NCBI RefSeq assembly: GCF_021869535.1
Contig: NW_026262668.1
Coordinates: 68,407,558-68,471,557 of the forward strand
Length of the DNA: 64,000 bases
Reading direction: 5' to 3'
Origin: Mytilus californianus
Lineage: Eukaryota; Mollusca; Bivalvia; Mytilida; Mytilidae
Notes under the pieces: generated by a model
Databases searched by the model: none
What the model was told of the DNA's origin: nothing
What the model saw: only the letters and a program-made list of their open reading frames with translations
Position numbers and translations under genes: made by a program
Part shown: in pieces, positions 43,020 through 55,549 of the stretch
Layout: each line of letters begins with the position of its first letter
Numbering within the stretch: position 1 is the stretch's first letter

Positions 43020-45540
43020 CAAGCTTTCTGCATCAGGTCAATTTCCAAATCAGAAAGCATACTGTGTGTCCACTTTTTTTGCAATCAACTTCATAAAGTT
43101 AAAATCTCTATATTTCTTGATGGAAGTTGAGACAATGGAAACAAAGTGAACTGTCATTTTTAATATGCTCTTACAAATCTGAATACATTTCTTTCAGCTC
43201 AGAGACCTCAAATCTGTTTCATTCATGATTGAATTTTCTGTTAGGTTGGACAGTCCAGCTGGTAATACTGCCTTAGCATTTCATGTTTATTGAAAGAAAT
43301 TTCTTCCTTTATATTCTCATTCTCCTTATCACTCCCTCCTGGTCTGACAAGTATATGAGAGATAACCCGTTCTCCAAAGGGCATCTGCTTTTAAATGGAC
43401 CATCCTGAAGTACAACTAAATGCTATATGTCCAAGTTCAGCCATTTTACATGTAAGTATACCTGTAAGAAAGTGTAGAAAACAGTGATACTGAAATTAAA
43501 TATATATTACAATATATAAAATAGATATTGTTGTGTGGTCATTTTCCATCACAATCTACTCAACTGAAATGGTTCATCTGTTTGGTACAATGAGAACTTG
43601 ATGTCATTAGCCAACGCCATTAATTTGAGTGGCCTAGTGATAAACAAGTATTAGTTTTGTCTTTCAACTAAAGAAACTCTCTCTTGTTTCATAACCATAG
43701 ATAATTTACGTGTACAACAATCACTGCAACTGACATAAGATATACTTTTTATCGCTTTTTTCTTAAATTTTGCTTTCATATATATTTACCATCTCAAGCA
43801 ACTCGTCTGAAGAGTGACAACATAATGACGTCATAAGCCATGTCATTTACGCTTTTTTTTTATAGAAAATGGCGATCAATAGATTTTATCGCTGTGTTTC
43901 CTTTCATCTTTCTGCATGATAATTTTCCATCTATCACCTTCGGATGTTACGGACATCAGTTAAACCCAAGAGTATGTGCCAGCCTCGGTCATTTCATTGC
44001 AGTAATTAGTATCTTTTTCAAGATTACTGTTTTTGTCGATGTCAAAACATATAATTATCATTCTATTCATTTAGGGATATCAACGAGTACTCAAGTATAG
44101 CTCGGCAGTACCGAGTATCGAATAACAAAATGATACTCGACTCATCGGTTTAATTTCTGTTAGCATGTTGTTGCATTCTTTAAGGGCATACAATACAGTT
44201 TTGATCCCAAGGTGAATTTTTGACGAAAATTTGCATACAAGCTATAATTTTTTTTCACCTAGTCAATTCAAATATGTAATACAAAATATACCTTCATGTG
44301 CTACTTTTCGAGATAAATTGGATCGAAATATTAGACATTTACTCAAATTTCGGTTCCTTGGACAGACATATATACCTAACTGTTTTGTTTCAAAAGATAA
44401 ACGCAAGCGGATTTTGGTAAAAAGCATTTGGAATGTCTTCTTTGCATAACTATGCTCTAAAGTTGTGTAACAATTCTTTGGAAATAAATCAATTTGATTA
44501 AATTGTCATGATTTTATGGAAAAAACGGCATTTTTGCTGTATCTTTATCTAGTTTAAACAAATTTCATCTGTGGTTTGTTCATAAAAATTGGTACAAATA
44601 ATCTGTCAGTTTTAAATAGAGGGGTTCGTGTACTCGTTTTTAAGCTAATGATGAAGGAAGCAATACACAGTTGGGAAAAAAACATAAATTAACACTCATA
44701 ATTTTAACTACCCTCTTTCCCTTGCTTTCTAACAAATAAGGCTTAATAATTGTGTTATGTATGTGCATATGTATAGAAACAGCATCTCCCATAGATTTGA
44801 TATCCAATAGTTAAAATGGTAAAATATAATATCTTTTTGGTGTAACCATGGCAGCAATCTGCATTCATTTGATACAAAATATTGCAAAAAGGGGGGTAAA
44901 AATGTCACAAAAGTTCCCAAAATTTGGTCCAAAGTAGAATTTCAATCCTGTAGAGTGATATCTTTTCCATTGACATTTATCTATCAAGAGGTCCAAAAAA
45001 AATTATATGCATTTCACCGCATTTTTCCATAAAATTGAATTGAAAAGTTCGAGCGGCAAATATTTGTTGAAAAAAAAATACAATAATTTCGGTACGGATG
45101 TGAAAATACGGACTCAAACAGAAATTGGCCTATTAAACATGCAAAAATCAATCTTGATGTTCATATAAACCCACTTTGAAAGCTATATTATTCTTATGCT
45201 ATCTAAAAATCAGTTTTATTGCACAATAACTCTCATATTCATAAAATTCACCAAACTCCTAACTGTGTATTGTTACCTAAAACCTCGATATGACATAGTT
45301 TGGCGTCGCGAAAAATTACATTTCACGTTATAGCAAAGTCATTACCTCCCCTGTAGATTTTGGGAGATTCGTAAGAACCATAACCTTTGACCACATAGAT
45401 TTAAGTAGTGGCATAGCTCTAACCTAGATAATTCTCTCATGAATTCCACAATGGTCGGAAGTTGCGCTCTTTATTTCATATAACAAATAAATTGACTTTT
45501 TCGGCCATATAAGGAAAGAACGAGACTTTACCAGCTATCA
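43020..45540. other. No gene or repeat recognised
   Basis: Short open frames (for example about 72 codons near 44231-44449 and 86 near 43840-44100) have no flanking splice signals in phase and no recognised motif. I see no family member from elsewhere in the window. Confidence 0.5.
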
Positions 45541-45559
45541 TACTGCACTGATCAGGTAA

Positions 45560-46060
45560 AAGAGAGGCGACAGATATTAAAGGGACATTCAAACTTATAA
45601 GACTAAATATAAACTGACAATGTCCATGGCAAAAAATGAAATAAAGACCAAAAGAAAAACAACAATATAGAAAACACAACATAGAAAACTAAAGACAGAG
45701 CAACACGAACCTTACCAAAAAAACCGGGGATAATCTTGGGTGCTCCGGAAGGGTACGAAGATCCTGCTCCACATGTGACACACGTCGTGTTGCTCATACA
45801 AGTACAAACCCGGTGATAATGACAAATGTAAAACAATTCAAACGAGAAAACTAACGGCCTGATTTATGTACAAAATAATGAACGAAAAACAAATATGATA
45901 TACAGCGACAACCACTGAATAACAGACTCCTGACTTGGTACAGGCTCATAGAGAATATGCCGGGGTTAAACAGTTTGTTGGCACCAAACCCTCCCGCTAA
46001 CCTGTGACAGTCGTGTATAAGTACAACATAAGAAAAAACTATAAAAATTAGTTGAAAAGG
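45560..46060 (-). repeat. Retroelement-associated tails, minus orientation
   Basis: 45560-45820 is the reverse complement of 50555-50785 (CATGTGGAGCAGGATC, CCTTCCGGAGCACC, TTTTCTATGTTGTG). 45880-46060 is another known mussel tail (complement: GTTTAACCCCGGCATATTCT, CAAGTCAGGAGTCTGTTATTC, CAGTGGTTGTCGCTG, TGATGAGTTAAGCCCTTTTC). Open frames here are repeat by-products. Confidence 0.65.
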
Positions 46061-46619
46061 GCTTAACTCATCAGATCGATACAAAGCAGAAAAACATCTG
46101 ACGGACACACAGACCGAACGTGGCAGGGTATTTATACATCCCCACAACAAAAAAGACTCTTTAAGTACAGATCTGAGAGTACTCGCCGTTACTGACAGCT
46201 AGTTTAAAGCCAATAACACTGATAAAAAAAATCATGCATCTAAAACTAAAATATCAATCAGTACACATCCAACATCCTATGGATTTAATGTAAAGGCGTC
46301 ATTAACAGTCACAGAAAACATGACTTTTGTGCAATGCCTAGATGCAGGTATCGAAAGATTGTAGAGCCATGAATGTGCATATGTACATAAAAATAATATA
46401 TAATATGATTTTAATTGACTGATAACAAAATCATTATTTATACCAATAGAAACAATATCCAAAGATCTAATTACAGCGTTGAATTGGTAACCTTTTAGAT
46501 TAAAATTATTTAAAGGATCGATAATTTTGTTTATAGGATCGATAAGTGTATTTAAAGGATCGATAAGTGTACCCGGATCGTATCTAAATTTCCGGGCTCG
46601 GTAAACAACATCTCCGTAA

Positions 46620-47440
46620 AAATTATTTACCAGTAATACATACGGGCATAGCGAACGAGTTGTGATATAAAAACACCGTAAGATGTTGCCAAAGGAACAT
46701 CACCGTCCAAAAAAGGAAAATTAACAATACGAAACGAAAAATCGTCCCTTTTGTCGTAAATATTGTGTAGCGTTTCCCGTGTAAAACTGAAATATCTAAA
46801 TCTGGGAAATGACAGTTATTACAGTTTAATTTTGATGTGTTGAATTTATCAATTAAATGCAATTTGAACGAGTCTTTACTGATTTTGGTCATAAACTGAT
46901 TCATAACAGTACAAGAACAAGTCTGCTATTTAAGGGGCGCAATTGGTGCCCTTAGGAATACCTACAACCTGTCGATAAACTTTATTGCCGAAACGTACAT
47001 AAATGTATCAGGGAGAAAATTAACAGCTTCAATCATCTCATCACACCTCCAGTAAGTATATCTAGCATATTTACCTTTCTCATTAGAGAAGAAGGCTTTA
47101 AATGAGCTGCAGCAAATATCTTTGCAATCAGATTTATCAAACGAACATTGAATTAAATAGGAAAACTTTTGTTTGATAAAATTGTATGAAGTGTAGTGTA
47201 AAGAGTTGAAAAGTCAAAACTGTTAACAGAATCAAAAGGACCATCAAAGGCACGTAATTTATCTAAAACACCCAAGACTGTTTTATACTCCAAACATAGT
47301 TAATTCCACTACTTTCATATGTTTTATTACAAAAGTTCGTGATAAGTTCTTTGATAGTAGTGAAGGAACTATATGAAGTCAACCAACTCGTAATGACTTC
47401 ATCTTCACCCTTTTTCCAATCCATTTGAGCGTTTGGTTTT
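46620..47440 (-). pseudogene. Penelope-like reverse transcriptase fragment, family 2
   Basis: On the minus strand, from right to left: a SSGINYVWSI motif (near 47265-47330), a TLY-type active region, the region around FFSNEKGKYARYTYWRCDE, a GIP.GTN.APL segment near 46930-46960, then NQFMTKISKDSFKLHLIDKF and PDLDISVLHGK (46790-46910). The catalytic Y[IL]DD segment expected between DKFN and the LDL/PDLDI box is missing, so the polymerase core has been deleted. Several stops. Its 3' part corresponds in family to 4450-5575. Confidence 0.6.
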
Positions 47441-47699
47441 TTGCACTGCAATGCAATTAACAATTAGAATCAGTATTTTATTTTCATTACTACTAACCAC
47501 ATATAAAAAGGGAAAAACAATCCCTCGAACAGTAATAGGTCTACTTAGATAACATTGAAACATTAATGTTTTCACGTCAATTACAGCGTGTCTGAATTGT
47601 TTCTTTGGATGAAACTGGAAATATTTTCGAAAGATGGAATCCTTAATGCCCAAGATTGTGTCGACAATTTATATCAGACATTCCGTCTTTATCACCATT

Positions 47700-47900
47700 A
47701 TTGAGAATTGTTTAATCTCCTTTAGCTGTACGGGATATATGAATACACAGTTACATCCGGTCGGAATGGGACGTCACATCCAATATCTGGCGTAGTTAAG
47801 AGTATCACATCTATGCACGTATTAAAAGCCCTTGCAGCAACAATTGTTTGAGGGGTCCATCAATAGCCTGTTGCAGGGCAACAATATTTTTTTCTCTCTT
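47700..47900 (-). repeat. Dispersed repeat family D, minus copy
   Basis: Complement of GACCGG.TGTAACTGTGTAT and TGCAACAGGCTATTGATGGA + CCCCTCAAACAATTGTTGCT. Located immediately upstream, on its strand, of the fragment at 46620-47440. Confidence 0.55.
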
Positions 47901-48139
47901 ACATACCGTTTCCAGTGGTAGCCTATATTTCCATGTCGACCCATATTGCTGATCCTAGCTATTAGATTCAATGTTAAATCGAAACTCGTCCTAAAATGTT
48001 TAGCCCAATAGCCTCTGCACGTTACGCAAGCAACAATCAATCTGCCTGAATCGAATTTTTGGTTACACTTACTTGATAGCACTAGTACCTGATTTACATA
48101 AGTGTCCTCAATTGTATCAGCAATAAAAGCCGGGTTTCA

Positions 48140-48945
48140 AAGCTGTTTTGAAACTACGTATTCTAGGGGCGGCGTGAATCAGATGTGGATCATTAAAATT
48201 CCATAGATCTGTTAAAGTACATACAATCGTTCATCTTGCAATAGTATAGTATTAAAACATTTGACTGTTCTTCCCTTTACACAAATATTCCCCGTTACAA
48301 ACTAAATGACACATCGAAAGAATTGGTCATGCTTTGTTTCATAAAAAAACTGACCAACGTAGGTACAAGTATCTTGTCTTAGAGAGTGATAAGTCTTACT
48401 TTGTAAAATTCACTCATCAAACAAAAACTTCTCTGGAACGTTAGACGTGTTTTTTCAACAATCGACATTCCCATGAGAACCAATTATGCTCCTCTTATTG
48501 CCGACTTGATTCTTTCTTCATATGAATTTTGCACTATACAGGAGTTCCTTAGTAAGATTGATAAGAAACTTCACTTTCCGCTTGAAGATGATGTCCTCTC
48601 TAAATAATTTGGGGACTATGTTTAACGTATCTAGCCCTTCGAACTTTAAATAAAGGATACAACAGATACAATTAAGTCTGTCTCATATCTGGACTTATCA
48701 ACGGGTTTGTAGTTACATGAACAAAACATTGAGGAATATATCTACCTCATGGAAAGCTGGGATTTCTATGCGGGATTTTGCTATAACTTGGATTTTTTTT
48801 TTCAGTTTTATCAGCTCTGCAACGTTAAAAATTAATTCTGGATTTTCAGATATTTTATATTTGGCGTGGTGTCTTACTGTTCACAAGAGAAATCAGTTGT
48901 CGAAATGCGCATCTGGTGCATTTAATTTGGTACCTTTAATGTAAA
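48140..48945 (+). pseudogene. Penelope-like reverse transcriptase fragment (family 1) with tail
   Basis: GGCGTGAATCAGATGTGGAT encodes the GVNQMW motif, then about 48450-48520 the region FFQQ..IPM.TNYAPLIADL, then a mutated E.DDVLSK region and KDTTDT near 48655-48675. Many stops and deletions. The tail TTGTCGAAATGCGCATCTGG at 48895 is also retroelement-associated. Confidence 0.65.
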
Positions 48946-49544
48946 TGGCGAAGAATGGAAAAATAAAAGAAATAAATTGTACTGAAAGTTTAAAATAATG
49001 GTGATCAAGACAAGAGTGTATAATGTCAATCCATTCAAGTGCATAACGAATTAAACATTAATATTGCAATGTTAATTTAATAGGGATCCCATTCAATACG
49101 TGTCTGAGAATTTTTTTCTCTTTATATTCAGGTGACAAGTGGAAGGGAAAAACAAAATGTCAAAGTTATAATTGTTTTGTTACGAAAAGATTCACATCGA
49201 GTAACTCTTGCTGTTCGTAGCATAGTACTCTGGTATACATGATCCACCATGTAATATGTTTGCAAAAAATTACGCGTATTTTCCCCGCTTTATTCAAGTT
49301 TCCGAATTACGACTGCTATGACCGAGTTGATAATTTGCGACTAATTAGTATCGTTAATCGTAATTGTGAAACCGTCGCGTAACGAAAACACGGTAATTTT
49401 TCACGATTTACGACCTTTTATAAAACGAAAACTTGTATTCCACCGAGGAAGAAACAATTGTCAACCTCCTTTCATTATGTCTAAAATTGTCGTGGCATCC
49501 ATCAGCTTCAGTAGTACCGGCCTCATCAGTAGTGGGTTATTGTC

Positions 49545-49965
49545 ATAAAAAAGTCTTTGTCACTTTTAATTGTCTAAAGATTTTTTACCCAAGGAAGAGA
49601 TTACATTAACTGTTTTTTGGCAAAAGCCTTTCGGAATTTTGGGTCATCACTGCTCTTCAACTTTGAACTTGATTTTGCCGTTTAACATTTTTGATTCGAG
49701 CGTCATTGGTGCGTCTTTTGTTGAGGAACGCGCGTCGTGTACAGAATTATAAGCGTATCTTTAAGTTTTTTACAACTACTGGGTCGATGCCACTGCTGGT
49801 AAAGATATCACCAACCCAGAAGTCAGCTCTACTGATACATTGATATGGTCATATTTATAAATTAACTTACAGAACTTTTAAATTCTTCGAAATACTAAGG
49901 ATTTTCTACGCCAGAAATCGATTACCTTAACTGTATTAGGCAATACCTTTCGGAATTTGACAACA
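49545..49965 (+). mobile_element. Retrozyme-like repeat unit with a degraded hammerhead
   Basis: Shares a landmark series with 62520-62885: GCTCTTCAACTT, a hammerhead-like motif (49698-49740: GAGCGTCA, TTGGTGC for CTGATGA, GTCTTTTG, GAGGAACGCGCGTC), then CTGGGTCGATGCCACTGCTG, CCCAGAAGTCAGC and TTCGAAATACTAAGGATTTT. Core residues are changed, so no activity is expected. It is followed by a retroelement fragment. Confidence 0.6.
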
Positions 49966-50450
49966 TATTTGTTACGTTTGGAGGACGTGTTTTTCAACAA
50001 ACAATCGGCATTCCCATGGGAACCAACTGTGATCATCTTCTTGCCGACTTGTTCCTTTATTCGTATGAGGCTGACTTCATACAGGAACTTCTGAGGAAAA
50101 GAAAGAAAAAAGTTAGCAGTATCCTTTAATTTCACTTTCCGCTATGTAGATGATGTTCTCTCACTAAATAATTCAAACTTTGGTGACTGTTGAACGCAGA
50201 TAAAGGATACAACAGATACAGTTAAGTCTGCCTCATATCATAGCTTACGTTTAGAAATTGACAATGCTGGTCGGTTGAAAACAAAACATTACGACAAAAG
50301 AGATCATTTCAGCTTCCCAATTGTGTACTTTCCATTTCTATGTGAATTCCAGCAGCGCCTGCATACGGAGTAAATATCTCCAAGTTGATACGATATTCCA
50401 AAGCTTGTATTTCCTATCATGATTTTCTTGATATAGGGTTGCTGCTCACA
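49965..50450 (+). pseudogene. Penelope-like reverse transcriptase fragment (family 1)
   Basis: CAAACAATCGGCATTCCCAT encodes the QTIGIPMG motif; TTCCTTTATTCGTATGAGGC gives FLYSYEA; the YVDDVLS segment is at about 50140-50165; KDTTDT near 50205; then DKRDHFSFPI near 50295 and RYSKACISY near 50385. The YVDD box survives but frameshifts and stops break the frame. Confidence 0.68.
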
Positions 50451-50554
50451 AGGAAGAATGACAACGGATATGTTCCAATTGTCGTAAATACAATCCCGCC
50501 CCCCTCCCTTCCCCGAATGTGACCTACCAAATTAGACTTATCATCGGGTTAATA

Positions 50555-50935
50555 CTAACATGAGCGACACGACGGGTGCCACATGTGGAACAGGATCAGC
50601 TAACCCTTCCGGAGCACCTGAGATCACCCCCAGTTTTTGGATTGGTTCGTGTTGCTCAGTCTCTGGTTTTCTATGTTGTGTTTTGTGTACTGTTGTTTGT
50701 CTTTTTCGTTTTTAGCGATGGCGTTGTCAGTTTATTTTCGAATTATGAATTTGAATGTCCCTTTGGTATCCTTCGCCTCTCTTTTGTGTCCTCAATGCTT
50801 TTCAACTTCGTACTTGATTTTGGCAGTTTAACAATTTTGAATCGAGCGTCATTGATGAGTCTTTTGTAGATGAAACGTGCGTCTAGCGTAAACATTATCA
50901 GCCTGGTATCTTTGATTAAGTATTTGTATCTAATT
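50555..50935 (+). repeat. Retroelement-associated tail ending in a hammerhead-like motif
   Basis: 50555-50785 is the plus copy of the repeat at 45560-45820. 50790-50840 (GCTTTTCAACTTCGTACTTG) and the motif at 50844-50890 belong to the retrozyme-like family: GAGCGTCA, TTGATGA (C to T in the core), GTCTTTTGTAGAT, GAAAC, GTGCGTC, TAGCGT. One core base and one stem III pair are changed. The open frames across it are by-products. Confidence 0.65.
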
Positions 50936-51065
50936 CCCAGTTGTCTAAGCCTGTCACTTTGTAAAAATCCCTCAAACTTTTCATCCAAAACCTGTCATTT
51001 TCTGAATTTTCATCCAGACGACAATACTAAAAAGTTCTTCTTTATGTCCTTTTTGGTCATATATA

Positions 51066-52701
51066 CAGTCCGCCAAACGTTAAGCACCACCTACTTTTAT
51101 TGTATCGAAAATGTTTACATTTAAAAAAATCAGTTATTCCTCGAAAAAGAGAAAACATTCATGTAGCAATTTTGCTAACATATACCATAAACAAACCATA
51201 AACTAAAGATTGTTCACTTATGCAGGTTCTATGCATTTAAATTTTGCGTTCATAGAAATAGTGCAAATTACACAAATCAAAAACGGAATTTAAGTTTCAC
51301 TGTGATTTTATTTTTTTTACAACAATTAATCACAACATTATTAAAATTATCTACAAATAATCTTTGGTGTGTTCGGCAAATTTAATGTCAATATTTGAGT
51401 CAATAGGATGTGTAACCACCTCTCTTCCGGTACAGTTCCATAACACGGCGTCACATACTCTGTACAAGCCTTCTGAACTTTAGTTGAAGAAATATACTCC
51501 ATTCATCAACAATTGCCACTCTTAAATCGTCAAGATTTTGCAAAGGTGGATCTCTGCGATTGAGATTTCTGCCGATGGCATCCCAGACATGTTCGATAGG
51601 GTTCATGTCTGGAGACATTGAAGGCTAAAAGATATTGTCAATGGCTTCTTACTCTTTTTACTCGGTTACAATCCTTGCCCTGTGTGGTCTAGCGTTGTCG
51701 TCCATGTACAAGGGTCTTTACGAAAGTGGGTGATTATCAAAATGAGGGACTACAATGTTTCTAAGCACCACATCCCTGTATGTCTGTCCGTTCATGTTTC
51801 CCTGCAAAATATGCATACCCAGCTTACAACGGTATGAGAAGCAACCCCATACTGTAACACCACCAGCACCAAATGCAGTCGTTGGGCAAATATTGTTTTG
51901 GTCATAGGTAGTTTTATTTTCCCGCCAAACTCGTATTATGCCGTCTACTGGTCGTAACAGAAACCGACTCTCATCTGACCAATGATTTTTTTGCCAGCTT
52001 CTCATGTTCCAGCGTCGATGGTCATTAGCCCATTGAAACCTGATTATACGGTTCCTGACTGTTAGGGCAGGTCTCTTGACAACATGACGTGCTCTTAGGT
52101 TGCCTCTAAGAAGTCGACTGACCAATGTTCGAACACTAACACGACCACCCGGAAGCCAGTGGTGTCTAAGCCGTGGGTCAGGAGTAAATGGGTTGGCTTT
52201 AGCACGACGAATAAGCAGTCTGTCATCACGACGGGTGGTTAAACGGGTCTTCCGGACCTTGGTCTATCATTTACAGTTCCTGTGTCAACATGACGTTGTA
52301 AAAGTCTGACAATGACGGTGTGATTAACATTAAAATTGTAACCTATGCTCCTAGTGCTCCTACCGGCATTTGACATGCCAATTGCTTGCCAACGTTCAGC
52401 CACAGATAACTTACGCCTTACCATATTACACAATGACTTGATGAAGGTCAAATTTCACCTGTACGCGGAACAGTAGGAAGATGATTTAAAGGTATCGAAA
52501 CAGTGTATTTGTAAAAGTTCAGAAGACCTTTAATAAAAAGTTCCTTGTCGGGTTTATCAGAGTTCAATCTTTTTGGTCGTAATGCATTTTCTTAGTGCAT
52601 GTTAAAGGCAATTCATAACACCAAACATTAATAATTTTTTCGCAATAGTTAAAAAAATATTGCCAGTTATATTTCGGTGGTGCTTAACTCTTGGCGGACT
52701 G
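51066..52701 (-). mobile_element. Tc1/mariner transposon, full length, inactive
   Basis: The ends are near-perfect inverted repeats: CAGTCCGCCAAACGTTAAGC at the left and its complement (with one short difference) at the right, with TA on each side (51064-51065 and 52702-52703). 1636 bp is normal for the superfamily. The transposase runs on the minus strand. Most of the length between transposase and ends is AT-rich untranslated sequence. Confidence 0.93.
51440..52424 (-). pseudogene. Tc1-type transposase, broken
   Basis: From ATG at 52424 (MVRRKLSVAERWQAIGM), the protein shows two helix-turn-helix regions with the linker NDRPRSGRP, then a frameshift near 52240, then the DDE core: WSDESRF (first Asp, near 51985), MDDNARPHRA (second Asp, near 51690) and SPDMNPIEHVWDAIGR (third acidic residue, near 51585), i.e. 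a DD34E arrangement. A TAA precedes RPLYMDD (near 51718), and further stops lie between the second Asp and the SPDMNPIEHVWD box. Mechanism of the family: cut-and-paste at TA. All catalytic residues are still visible but the frame is not continuous. Confidence 0.9.
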
Positions 52702-52789
52702 TATAGATCATAACGTTTCTACGTATTTATACATCCCTGGCCTTGCGGTCATAAAAAACTTTCCATCACGATTTTCGTACTCATACTCA

Positions 52790-52960
52790 GAAATCAACCA
52801 ATCAAAATCCTGGATTTGGTGTTTCAAGCACAAATTTTGTACTCCGAGTACTGAGTAAAGTTTCATGACCGAGAGCCCAGGTCTTCAAATGTTTTGTTTT
52901 TTTTTCTGATGAAGGTAACTCCAGAAAAGCGTTTTGAATGAAAGAAATTTGTATTTTTAT
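52790..52960 (+). repeat. Repeat with a hammerhead-like relic
   Basis: CTGGATTTGGTGTTTCAAGC and GTACTGAGTAAAGTTTCATG match 15625-15670. At 52906-52930 CTGATGA, AGGTAACTCCA, GAAA, AAGCGTTTT reproduce the hammerhead of 37094, but the 5' stem I is replaced by a T run and the 3' stem I is changed, so it is not functional. Confidence 0.5.
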
Positions 52961-53204
52961 TTACTACAATTTCACTACGGAACCGCCTTTAATCTAGAAA
53001 ATTTTGATTGGGTTGGCAAATATATTCGAGCGTAAATAGCGAAACAAAAGAAATGACAAACTTCTTTGGTCATTACATACAGTGGCTTTGGTACAGTTTA
53101 TCATTTTCTAGAACGGCGATATGTACTAGGTGCCCTCTTAAGTTCAACCTTCTTACCTTCAAGATTAAAAAAACCCGGTTTGCTGTCATTTTGTCATTTA
53201 GTCC

Positions 53205-54960
53205 AACTGGTCATGTTATTACTGGCGAGCTTGGCATCGTAACCAATGAACAACTAAGAGAGTTGTTATCCAAGGGACCAAAATATAGAATTCCCCAGCC
53301 CATCAACTGGAAAGAGAACTTCAGGTTACTGATGGATGCAGTTGAAGACTATGCCAGAAAATGGGTAAAGCGGAAGCCAGATGCACCAGAACTGGACACT
53401 TTGTCTGAATGGATCAAAGCTATTCGATCATGCATTCAGAAACTACGATGTACTATGAGCACAAGGTTTTCTAACCCATTCAAGAACCCGGAGGTTGTGG
53501 ATGCGTTATTTGCATAACAAATATGTTGTTGTTCCAGCAGATAAAGCCTCCAATAAATATTGTCTTCATATGTAAAAACCATTATTTGGAATGTCTCAAT
53601 AAAGAGCTTGGAATAAACAGCAAAACTGGTAATCCTACATATTCTTTAACATTATCTACAAAAGATGAAATTTTACAAAATCACCAATTTGTCCTTCTTT
53701 CTTTTGGTATTAATATCAAAGAAAACGAAGAAAATCTACCGTCATTATACTGGATACCAAAACTTCACAAAACTCCTTATAAAGAACGATACATAGCTGG
53801 ATAATCAAGATGTTCTACTCAACATCTGTCTAAAGTGCTGACTACTAGTCTTTCTACAGTAAAAGATGACCTTCAAAAATATTGTGATGAAATATATTCA
53901 ACCAGTGGTGTCAATCAGATGTGGATTTTTAAAAATTCTAAAGATCTACTCCTAAATCTTAGATCACAATCTCTGCAATTTTGCAGCAACATTAAAACTT
54001 TTGATTTTTCTACCCTTTATACTACTATTCCCCATGCTCAATTGAAAAATCGACTTCACCATCTCACCAAACACAGCCTTTTCTATAAAAATGGGAATCG
54101 TAGATATAAATTTCTTGTTTTGGGTTATAGTAATTCTTATTTTGTGAAGAACCTCACTGATTCTATCAGAAAATATACTGAAGATGATATTATTGGATTG
54201 GAGGATTGATATTTCAACAGACAGTCGGTATTCCAATGGGTGCTAATTGTGCACCCCTACTGGCCGATTTATTTTTGTACTCGTATGAAGCAGAATTCAT
54301 TCAGAACCTTCTAAAAGACGAAAAGAAAAAGCACCTTGCGAAATTCTTTAATTTTACTTTCAGATATATTGATGATGTCCTATCACTGAATAACCCATAT
54401 ATCAGTCAGTACTTACATCTCATATCATATATAATTAAGGATACTACTGATACTAGAAGGACTGCTTCATACCTTGATCTCTTCCTCAAAATTGACACAG
54501 ATGGACGACTTCACACGAAAATCTATGACAAACGGGACGATTTCAACTTCCCAATTATCAATTTCCCATTTCTCATCAGTAGCATACCTTCTGTCCCATC
54601 GCATGGTGTTTATAAATCTCAGTTGATACGTTATGCTCGTGCATGTTCACACTATAAGGACTGCATATACAGGAGTGTGCTCCTTACGTAAAAACTGCTC
54701 AAACAGAGTTATGAGGAGGAAAGATTAAAAATGACACTCCGTAAATTTTACGGACACCATCACGAATTGATTAATCTATACGATGTGGTTGTGTCTAAAC
54801 TAACTAACGACATTTTTACTACGCCTTAGATTGTGGTTTACCATCTACGTCGTCTGGTTGCTAAGTACCGAACGTGACCTATTCCCGAATATGACTGTTT
54901 TCCCCGAGTGTGAATTCGCATTGCTATTAGACGTGTCTCGGTATTTATGCATCCAACATT
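53205..54960 (+). pseudogene. Penelope-like reverse transcriptase, largest copy, broken
   Basis: Order of segments: SPTGHVITGELGIVTNEQLR (53209 on), PKYRIPQPINWK, the NNIVFICKNHYL region (53555-53585), LPSLYWIPKLHKTPYKERYI (53735-53795), SGVNQMW (53905), TFDFSTLYTTIPH (54000), FVKN, FQQTVGIPMGANCAPLLADL (54210), FRYIDDVLSL (54360; YIDD is the catalytic pair of aspartates), KIYDKRDDFNFPI (54520), IRYARACS, and the KFYGHHHELI end (54745). Breaks: a frameshift near 53510-53550, a TAA at 53802-53804, a frameshift near 54205 and a TAA at 54689-54691. No GIY-YIG nuclease domain seen. The N-terminal start is missing: homology to the minus copy begins abruptly at 53209. Confidence 0.82.
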
Positions 54961-55549
54961 CATGTATTTAGTTACGATGTTTCGTTTGTAATTCTGGTTG
55001 GATATTATTTTATGTCTTATCGTTTTTGGTTTGAATTCTATTTTTATTTTCTACATGTATATAAAAGTTAAGATAATTAATCAGCTAGTTCATTTATAGG
55101 ATTTATAGTTTAAAGCTACTATATGCACAGGATTAATTTGTTTTTACAGTTTTGATTTAGAAGAAAAACCGACATGGTTAAAAAATACAAATAATTACAC
55201 CATTACTAACACAATTCTATATTAATATTCTTGTAATGGTTAGAAAATACATAAAATAACACCGTTACAAACTTAATCCCAATTTTATATTCTATTTTCA
55301 GAAATTTACCTGAGACGTCACTTTTTGTGGCGTTGATACATTCGTGTGACGCACAGTTCATAATTCTATTGTGGTGTAAATGAGAGGTGTTCGTTGTTAT
55401 TCTGTGGTTTACATGTTGTAATGTACTATTATATTATTTATTTTATGTCTCTGTCCTGAGTGTTCTTGCGTTTAGTTCTAATGTATTCCTGTCACGTAAT
55501 GTTGTCATTTTAGCATTTTGGCTAGCCATAAAACCAGGTTCAATCCACC

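Noticed and set aside
43840..44449. Two open frames of 86 and 72 codons
   Set aside because: No recognised motif, no matching splice phases, and no repeated or conserved counterpart in the window.
45603..45836. A 77-codon minus-strand protein with a hydrophobic segment
   Set aside because: The same sequence occurs in the opposite orientation at 50576-50869 as part of a retroelement-associated repeat.
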